A stretch of 64,000 bases of DNA from Emiliania huxleyi CCMP1516 (taxonomy: Eukaryota > Haptophyta > Isochrysidales > Noelaerhabdaceae). This document shows positions 58,567-64,000 of this stretch, one piece after another. The stretch covers positions 689,541 to 753,540 of the forward strand of contig NW_005200982.1 in assembly GCF_000372725.1 (NCBI RefSeq), in the 5' to 3' direction. Numbering within the stretch: position 1 is the stretch's first letter; each line of letters starts with the position of its first letter. Made by a program: the position numbers and the translations under genes. The notes under the pieces were generated by a model. It searched no databases and was not told the DNA's origin. It saw only the letters and a program-made list of their open reading frames with translations.

Positions 58567-59811
58567 ATGATTCCGCCAATCGAGCAGGGCGCTGTGTTTG
58601 TGATTGGGCTGCAAAAGGCGGGGACAAGCCAGCTGCACGCCATCCTGCTGCGCGTGCTTGGGCTCGTCAGTGCAGAGCACGCCGGGCCTGAGGCCCTGGG
58701 CAACAAGGAACTCCATTTCTTTGAAGGCAAGCACTCTGATTGCGCCCTCAACGCCTCCTCGCCCGCCCTTGCGTGCCTCGCCTCCTTCTCGCGGCAAGCA
58801 AAGATGGCGCGAATGCTGCAGAATGGGTGGGTCACCGACGCGACACCCGATTACTTTGGCAGTCCACGAGCGCTTCGCGCCCTGCCGCTGACGTTCCCAC
58901 CCAGGGAGGGCGTGCTGCCGCGCGTCAGGATCATCCTCACGCTTCGCGAACCCACCGACCGCGCCTTCTCGGCCTACATCAACAACCGGCGCCAGTGCCT
59001 CCTGCCTCGCCTGCCGGCTGCAGTCCTGGCGGACCCGGTGCGGCGCGAGGCCGCGGAGCGGATGCGCTCCTTTCGCTGCGAGCCACGCACCTTTGAGGAG
59101 GCGGTGCAGGACGAGATGGCGGCTCTCCTATCCAGCTGCTGGCCATCAAACGCCAGCAGCACAGTCACCCCGCACCCACGCAAGAGTGCCGCCTTGGACT
59201 TGGCGGCGCGGTTTGCCCAGCAGTGGGACATCTCGCCGGTCAACGTCTGGGAGAACTACATGCGCTGGTCGCCGCCGTGGCCTGTGGCTCCCAGGCCGCT
59301 GCCGGAGGAGGGGCAGTGCGCCCTCGAGAGCTGCTGGATCCAGCCTGTCTTCCCGAATCGTCGCGGCTGCAAGGGGTACCTTGCCAACTCGCTCGTGGCG
59401 GCCAAGCTGCGGCTCTGGTCGGCTGCCTACGGCCCTCAGCTGCTCGTCGTAAGCTTTGAGGACACGACGTCCGAGCCCGCAGGGACGGCAGAGAGGCTTG
59501 CAGCCTTCCTGGGCGTGCCGCGCACGGCGCTCGAGGAGCGCCGGTCGTCTCTCGAGGCGCTCTCCGACCACAGCTGCTGGCACAGCTGTGGCCACAAGCA
59601 GCGTCTTGCCGCGGAGCAGCCGGCAAACTTCAGCACCGTGCTCCCTGCAGTGCGCTCCGCCCTCGATCTCTTCTTTTCGCGCGATCAGAGAGATCTGGGG
59701 GCGTTTCTCTCCCAGGCGCAAGTCCCTGGATCGGAGCGTGTTCTGGCCAGGATGCCACGGCGCGCGTGTGGCCGTTGCGGAAGTTGGCGGCGATCAGCGG
59801 CAGGCGGCTGA
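58567..59811 (+). CDS. Sulfotransferase (PAPS-dependent)
   Basis: A single-exon protein of 414 residues. The 5'-phosphosulfate-binding loop is VFVIGLQKAGTSQLHAILLR near the N-terminus (GxxKAGTS). The 3'-phosphate-binding motif is RIILTLREPTDRAFSAYINN. NKELHFFEGKHSDC and WVTDATPDYFGSPRAL are also typical of heparan- and carbohydrate-sulfotransferase-like enzymes. It moves sulfate from PAPS to a hydroxyl or amine of a glycan or similar acceptor; algae sulfate their polysaccharides this way, often in the Golgi. No clear signal anchor precedes the catalytic domain, so localisation is open. A Cys-containing region (HSCWHSCGHKQRL) lies near the end. The ATG chosen (MIPPIEQGAVFVIG) leaves the binding loop almost at the N-terminus. 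Confidence 0.85.
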   Translation: MIPPIEQGAVFVIGLQKAGTSQLHAILLRVLGLVSAEHAGPEALGNKELHFFEGKHSDCALNASSPALACLASFSRQAKMARMLQNGWVTDATPDYFGSPRALRALPLTFPPREGVLPRVRIILTLREPTDRAFSAYINNRRQCLLPRLPAAVLADPVRREAAERMRSFRCEPRTFEEAVQDEMAALLSSCWPSNASSTVTPHPRKSAALDLAARFAQQWDISPVNVWENYMRWSPPWPVAPRPLPEEGQCALESCWIQPVFPNRRGCKGYLANSLVAAKLRLWSAAYGPQLLVVSFEDTTSEPAGTAERLAAFLGVPRTALEERRSSLEALSDHSCWHSCGHKQRLAAEQPANFSTVLPAVRSALDLFFSRDQRDLGAFLSQAQVPGSERVLARMPRRACGRCGSWRRSAAGG

Positions 59812-60275
59812 AGACAGAAGAGCATGAGTGGCACCGGGCAACGCCAGCCCCCCCCCCCTTGTTACGGTTAGCTGTGCCGTGCACTTTCCACAACGCACAA
59901 GTCTGATCGGTGCACCATGCGCGTGATGCGCCGCTGGACGCGAACCCGCCCTCACTGGCGTTGCAGCGCGGCGACGGAGGAATAATAAAAATACCAAATA
60001 CCATTTCCCCCCAAGACTATAAGGTAAAAGGTAAGGGGGAAGGTAAATTTCTCCACACACACAAAGTGGTGGGGCCCCAGACTACTTCAGAGGTGCTGCC
60101 AGTGGCGCGCACACGGCACAGTGGTGCCGTCACGCTCTCACGCAGCGAGGGCTGGAGGCCCCCTGGGCCCCTGCCTGCAGCCTGGGCGCACCCCATATAG
60201 AACATAAAGTAGAAGGCCAAAAAGCCGATCGCCGTATTTCTCGCAGCTGTGTCACGCAGGGGTTTCTTGACCGTT

Positions 60276-61361
60276 TTACACCTCTACTGGAGGAGATGTG
60301 GGTGCCTTGACACGCTCCAAAGAGGACAGCCTAGGCCGGGCGGCAAACGGCACGGCAGAGGGTTGCCTCACCCGCTCGCCGCCGTCCGGCCGGGCCTGGA
60401 GTTTCCGCCCGCGACGCCACCATCGCTCCTCAGAGCAGTTTTGGAGGAAGCGGAACCGGTAGTGCGCCCGCCCACGGTTGCGCGTGTCTACGTACTCGCG
60501 CGGCGCCTTGGTCACGACGACAGCGTTGCGCACAAAGTAGACCGAGCCGATCATGGCGTCGAGGGCCCCGCTAAAGACGGGCGCGTCGCGCCAGCACTGG
60601 AACTCGCGGTTGAGCACGCGGTGGACGGCGGCGCGGAAGAGCTCGACCATGTCCGTCTCCTCCGTCTCGTCCGACATGGTCCAGCCGTACGGCTTGAGCC
60701 CCATGCCGGAGGCGCGCGCCCAGTAGTTTGTCTCGATGTCCTCGATGATATAGACCCCTCCGGGCGGCAGCCGCGGGAAGAACTCGCGAAACGTGCGGAG
60801 CTGGTGCGACGGCTTGTGGCTGCCGTCGTCGAGCACGACCGACCAGTTGCGCAGCCGCGCCACGCGGCGGAGGTCGGCTCGGCTGCCCTGGTCGAGCCGC
60901 AGGATGCGCGGCGACGTGTACGCCTTCTTGTCGGCGCCAAAGACGGTCGCACGCGGCAAGTACCGATCCCACATCTGGAGGGACTGCTCCTGAAAGACGC
61001 CAATCTCGAGCATATCGAACGCAGACTGCCGGAGGTGCTCCAGGAAGAAGGGGTAGAAGAGGGTGAATTGGTGCCGCGTCGCCTTGTCGGTCCCCGTCTG
61101 CAGCGCGATGCGGTGCAGATCGGCGTGGATCGAGAGCGGGTCGGAACGCCTGCTCGGCGAGACAGCCGAGGCCGCCGAGTCTGCCGCGGATGCTGCAGGC
61201 GCGTCGCCGGCCACAGGCGACCCGGCCGGCGAGGATGACGTGGCCGCTGAGTGTCGGCCGGCAGCAAAGCCGAGGAGGCCGCCAACGGCAAATCCTGCCA
61301 ACAAGGAGAGCGGCGGTGCGGCAGGCGCGTGGCGAGAGTGCGACGGCGACATGCTTGGCAT
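60276..61361 (-). CDS. Membrane-anchored class I SAM methyltransferase (macrocin/CmcI-like)
   Basis: A single-exon protein of about 361 residues. A hydrophobic N-terminal anchor (LSLLAGFAVGGLLGFAAG) is followed by an Ala/Ser-rich linker. The catalytic part starts LHRIALQTGTDKATRHQFTL, then FDMLEIGVFQEQSLQMWDRY, TVFGADKKAY, WSVVLDDGSHKPSHQLRTFR and GGVYIIEDIETNYW. This is the pattern of bacterial macrolide/cephamycin sugar O-methyltransferases (TDK..H..Y, LEIGV..G.SL.W, DDGSH, YIIED). It would methylate a sugar or small molecule, probably in the secretory pathway given the anchor. Usual family members have G after LEIGV at a position that is E/Q here. The ATG at 61361 or 61352 is the start; the upstream frame begins only at GTG. 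Confidence 0.78.
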   Translation of the reverse strand: MPSMSPSHSRHAPAAPPLSLLAGFAVGGLLGFAAGRHSAATSSSPAGSPVAGDAPAASAADSAASAVSPSRRSDPLSIHADLHRIALQTGTDKATRHQFTLFYPFFLEHLRQSAFDMLEIGVFQEQSLQMWDRYLPRATVFGADKKAYTSPRILRLDQGSRADLRRVARLRNWSVVLDDGSHKPSHQLRTFREFFPRLPPGGVYIIEDIETNYWARASGMGLKPYGWTMSDETEETDMVELFRAAVHRVLNREFQCWRDAPVFSGALDAMIGSVYFVRNAVVVTKAPREYVDTRNRGRAHYRFRFLQNCSEERWWRRGRKLQARPDGGERVRQPSAVPFAARPRLSSLERVKAPTSPPVEV

Positions 61362-61524
61362 TCCGATGCAAAACAGCAGCTGCGATAGCGTTGACCTTGG
61401 CGGGGTGACGCCCACTGGCCAAACTAGAGTAGATGAACCTTCTTTTGTAGTGCCAGTCCGAGCCAGTCTGCTGTGAGAGGGGCTTGTATGGTAAAATTCT
61501 TTTGTACTACTCGTCGCCCTGAAT

Positions 61525-62036
61525 GGTTGCCCAGGTTACTCAGGACACGATCCCGGCGTGAACACGCCGATCTGACAAAAGCCCGAGTGCCTACCGCACG
61601 CGCCGCGTCGCGGCGCGTGCGGTAGGCTTTGTTTGAAGTCAAAAGTCGAATCAGAGCAGTGTCGGCGTTGTCCTGAGTTTTCTCCCCCGGACCGCCCAAC
61701 CGGGACCGCTCCGGGACGCACGCCGGCGAAGCACCATCAAGCTGCTGTACGGCCGCGGCATCGCCTCCCCTGGCTTAGCTAGACTGAGAGATATTGTGCA
61801 CAAGGTTGGCCTCTACAATATATACACTGACACTGAACCTCCCAGAGCTCGTCCCGGTCCGCCACGGCCATCCTTGGCCTCCGGAGGGCCCCCGGCCGCG
61901 GCGCGGTGTGGCGGCGTCACAAATCCGACCACAGAGCACCGGGGCGCGGTCGGGCGATCTGAGGCCCAACTAGGCGTATGCATTGCCCATCCAGGGCTAT
62001 CACCTGGACCCATCAACAGGCGCCTGCGGCGCCGTG
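61525..62036 (+). repeat. Repeat family 4, copy 2, with covarying 39-nt hairpin
   Basis: Copy of 13465-13985. The hairpin at 61589-61627 is a perfect 19-bp stem with a single-base loop. The outer stem differs from copy 1 at several positions on both arms so that pairing is kept. It lies between the 61361 methyltransferase start and the 62104 frame. Confidence 0.65.
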
Positions 62037-62103
62037 GTCACGAGGTGTTGTTCACACCTGGGCAAGCATTCATGCGCAGCACAGTACTTATTGTGTTTCT
62101 TTC

Positions 62104-62541
62104 ATGAAAGGTGGGGGCGCCTTCGGAGGCCTTGACGACGACGACGATGAGGAAGAGGAGGAGGAAGGCGAGCTCCTCCGGCCCATGGTGGTTGCCAAGG
62201 TTAAGATCGAGGAGAGGCACAAAGCGAAATTTGAAGAAGCTCCGTTGTTCGTGCCACCTTTCATTCAGAACATCCTCTTTGACCTTCAGAAGTCCAGAGT
62301 CCAGTTCCTCAACGGGATGCTTGAGTTCGAAAAGGTGGCTTTCGACCCAGCCTTCTACACCTGGAAAACCACACCCACTCCAAAGGGTGGCTGCACAGGC
62401 AAGTGCGACGACCCCTGGAACATGCCAAACAGCCAATTCTTGAGGCGACCCGCCCCCGAGGGCATGTTCAAGACCACCGGAGCCTCACTGCAACAAGAAT
62501 CCTCCAAAGAAGAAAAAGCTGCAGACTGTTCAAAACGCTGA
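62104..62541 (+). CDS. Hypothetical acidic ORF of 145 residues
   Basis: It begins MKGGGAFGGLDDDDDEEEEE, then LLRPMVVAKVKIEERHKAKF, FVPPFIQNILFDLQKSRVQF, GMLEFEKVAFDPAFYTWKTT and PWNMPNSQFLRRPAPEGMF. Composition is protein-like and GC content lower than that of the neighbours. I do not recognise it. The stop codon abuts a minus-strand copy of the TTTA-tail element (62541-62583), and a repeat (family 4) lies directly upstream. It may therefore be part of a mobile element or a captured gene fragment. Confidence 0.4.
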   Translation: MKGGGAFGGLDDDDDEEEEEEGELLRPMVVAKVKIEERHKAKFEEAPLFVPPFIQNILFDLQKSRVQFLNGMLEFEKVAFDPAFYTWKTTPTPKGGCTGKCDDPWNMPNSQFLRRPAPEGMFKTTGASLQQESSKEEKAADCSKR

Positions 62542-62564
62542 GACGAGATGGGATTTAGGGACAT

Positions 62565-62780
62565 GTGTCCCCGCCCTGCAAATCTGAGGCAAACTCGAGG
62601 AAACCGGCAAAATTACCTGGTATTTTCCTGAGGGAGGGTGTTTTCCAGGTAAACCCGGGGTTTTCAGGTGTGTATGCCCGCAAAACACCGGGGATTTTTG
62701 CCGGTTCGTTCGGCTTATTTTGGGCCCAATGGCAAACCAGCCTCAGACTTGGCTCAGAGCCCGGAAAAATTTGCGGAGAT
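62565..62780 (+). repeat. Dispersed repeat family 1, copy 3
   Basis: GGCAAAATTACCTGGTATTT, TTCCAGGTAAACCCGGGG, then CAGCCTCAGACTTGGCTCAG and GAGCCCGGAAAAATTTG. Same family as 290-470 and 39350-39740. 62780-63340 contains no other gene I can support. Confidence 0.6.
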
Positions 62781-63343
62781 CAGCAGGAGGATGTACGTTG
62801 TACGAAGAGATTAGGAGCAGCAGGGACCCGAGGGACCAGGTGGAAGACGGCTAGTGCTAGTCCCCCATCGGGAGGACGACCCCGGCTAGTCGCCGACCAC
62901 ACCCACAAAGAGAACCCTGCACAAAGATCGCAAGGGCGGGGACCTGTTCCTTTTTACCCATCTCACAGTGTAGAGAGGTGTCCGTTTTTATTGCTCTGCT
63001 GTGCTTCTCGCTCGTGCGTCCTTGCAACTTGTGCTGACCTCCTTTCACCTCGTGCTCTCCTATGCCACGTGGCTGGCATAAAAAAGAGCCTGAATCTCTG
63101 CGCACACATCTCTCTCAACGAGCTTCCACTCCCTTCCGAGGCGCGTGGACCACAGCCGATCCCCTAGCCACAGCCGATCCCACAAAAGGTTCTTGCGGGC
63201 CCAACAAGCGCGCACCGTCTCGCTCGCCCGCGCCCGCTCCTCGCTCGGCTCCTCCACCTCCGACAACCACCACGACCGCCGCCGCGCCACGCCTCCTCAC
63301 CCGGTCCGTCTCGGCGCGCTTGCAGACCACCTACCACAACACA

Positions 63344-64000
63344 ATGTCGGCCAAGCGCGTCAAGACGTCCGCCGAGGAGCGCATCTTCATGTTCTCCTCC
63401 GAGTCTGTCAACGAGGGCCACCCCGACAAGCTGGCTGACCAGGTGTCGGACGCCGTCCTCGACGCGTGCCTGAAGGAGGACCCGTACTCCAAGGAGCGCG
63501 CGGCCCCGGCCCCGTCCGCTGCCGCCCACCGGCCGAGCCTCGCCCGTCCCGCCCCCGCTCCGCCGGCCTCGCCCCAGCCCGGGCAGCGCCGCTCCCTCCC
63601 CGGTCTGTGAGCCTCCTCTGCCCGCTGGTCGGCAGGTCGCCTGCGAGACCTGCACCAAGGACAACATGGTGATGGTCTTCGGCGAGATCACCACGGCGGC
63701 GAAGCTCGACTACGACAAGATCGTCCGCAACGAGGCGCGCCGCGCCCGCCGCGCGCAGCCCACCCCCTCCCCTCCTCGCCTGCCCGCACCGCACCGCGCC
63801 AGGCCACCGCCGCTCAAACGAGTGCACTAGATGGCCCCTGGACGGTGCCGAGGGATGGGCCTGCCCGCGCGCCTCAGCCTAGCCCGCCCACTCCCTCGCG
63901 CGCAGGTCAAGAAGATCGGCTTCGACTCCTTCGTCGACGACCTCTCGTCGGTCGACTCGAAGGGCGAGCCCCTACCCCCTGCTCTCCCCGCCCTCCCTGC
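63344..64000 (+). CDS. SAMS: S-adenosylmethionine synthetase, N-terminal part (runs off the window)
   Basis: Exons 63344-63493, 63636-63734 and 63906-about 63963 encode the first roughly 100 residues. They read [65 protein letters not shown] and [28 protein letters not shown] is the ATP/methionine-binding signature. The enzyme makes S-adenosylmethionine from ATP and methionine in the cytosol, the donor used by the methyltransferases nearby. Intron 1 must join SK to VAC exactly, which requires a GA-AG intron (AAG then GAGCGC). Intron 2 has a GC donor (GAG then GCGCGC). The remaining three quarters of the gene lie beyond the right edge. Confidence 0.93.

Noticed and set aside
58567-63963. A methylation/sulfation gene cluster (sulfotransferase, methyltransferases, SAM synthetase)
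   Set aside because: Genes are on different strands, separated by repeats, and of general function; proximity alone does not support a pathway.

Overview
This window looks like nuclear DNA from a GC-rich unicellular alga, most probably a haptophyte of the Emiliania/coccolithophore kind. That assignment is inference. It rests on the very high GC content, densely packed eukaryotic genes on both strands, a chlorophyll a/c-type light-harvesting protein, and short introns that more often begin with GC than GT. No rRNA, tRNA, CRISPR array or virus was recognised. One assembly gap (N run) lies at 43362-44312, and the low-complexity stretches at about 1500-2000 and beside the gap look like poor-quality sequence.

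Layout from left to right: 1-2.3 kb repeats; 2.3-2.8 kb a MITE; 2.9-5.4 kb an Omp85-family outer-membrane protein (-); 5.8-8.0 kb an ankyrin/coiled-coil/RING protein (-), divergent from a NIFK-like nucleolar RRM protein (8.4-9.5 kb, +); 9.7-10.9 kb a weak hypothetical gene (-); 11-14.4 kb transposon-like and fold-back repeats; 14.4-21.3 kb a 19-exon insulysin-type M16 metallopeptidase (+); 21.7-22.5 kb a decayed Myb/SANT region; 23.7-27.6 kb an 11-exon, 909-residue protein of amphipathic helical repeats with no family I recognise (-); 28.5 kb a Pro/Gln-rich protein; 29.4-30.7 kb a U2AF-like splicing factor (-); 32.0-33.5 kb an F-box/RCC1 protein (+); 34-36.3 kb a small membrane protein and tandem-repeat arrays; 36.4-37.6 kb the light-harvesting protein (+); 38.2-39.1 kb a thioesterase-like hydrolase (-); 40.7 kb a small probable mitochondrial membrane protein; 44.5-45.0 kb the 5' part of V-ATPase subunit E, cut by the gap (-); 46.3-49.1 kb an NDP-sugar pyrophosphorylase-like enzyme (+); 50.7-51.3 kb a SET-domain protein (+); 52.5-53.3 kb an FkbM methyltransferase (-); 54.7-55.9 kb probable mobile-element ORFs; 56.3-58.2 kb a 2-oxoglutarate/Fe(II) oxygenase (+); 58.6-59.8 kb a sulfotransferase (+); 60.3-61.4 kb a membrane-anchored methyltransferase (-); 61.5-62.8 kb repeats; and 63.3 kb to the end, the start of S-adenosylmethionine synthetase (+).

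The most striking signal is how the introns are built. In at least five introns of three unrelated genes on both strands (Omp85, M16 peptidase, U2AF-like) the same element recurs in gene-sense orientation. It starts about 9 nt after the donor with a CTAGAAGCGGAATAC-like end and finishes at the acceptor with a GGTTGGTGTATTCAC..TAG-like end. Its ends form imperfect inverted repeats, and the best-preserved insertions are flanked by 9-bp direct duplications. The donor lies in the left duplication and the acceptor AG is the last dinucleotide of the element, so splicing restores the uninterrupted exon. These are hallmarks of introner (intron-generating transposon) insertion. Many other introns have the same duplication at the splice sites but are filled with 10- or 11-bp minisatellites.

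The genes are mostly unrelated housekeeping genes rather than a pathway cluster. S-adenosylmethionine synthetase lies at one end, and two methyltransferases, a sulfotransferase and an NDP-sugar enzyme lie in the right half, but nothing in the arrangement shows that they act together.
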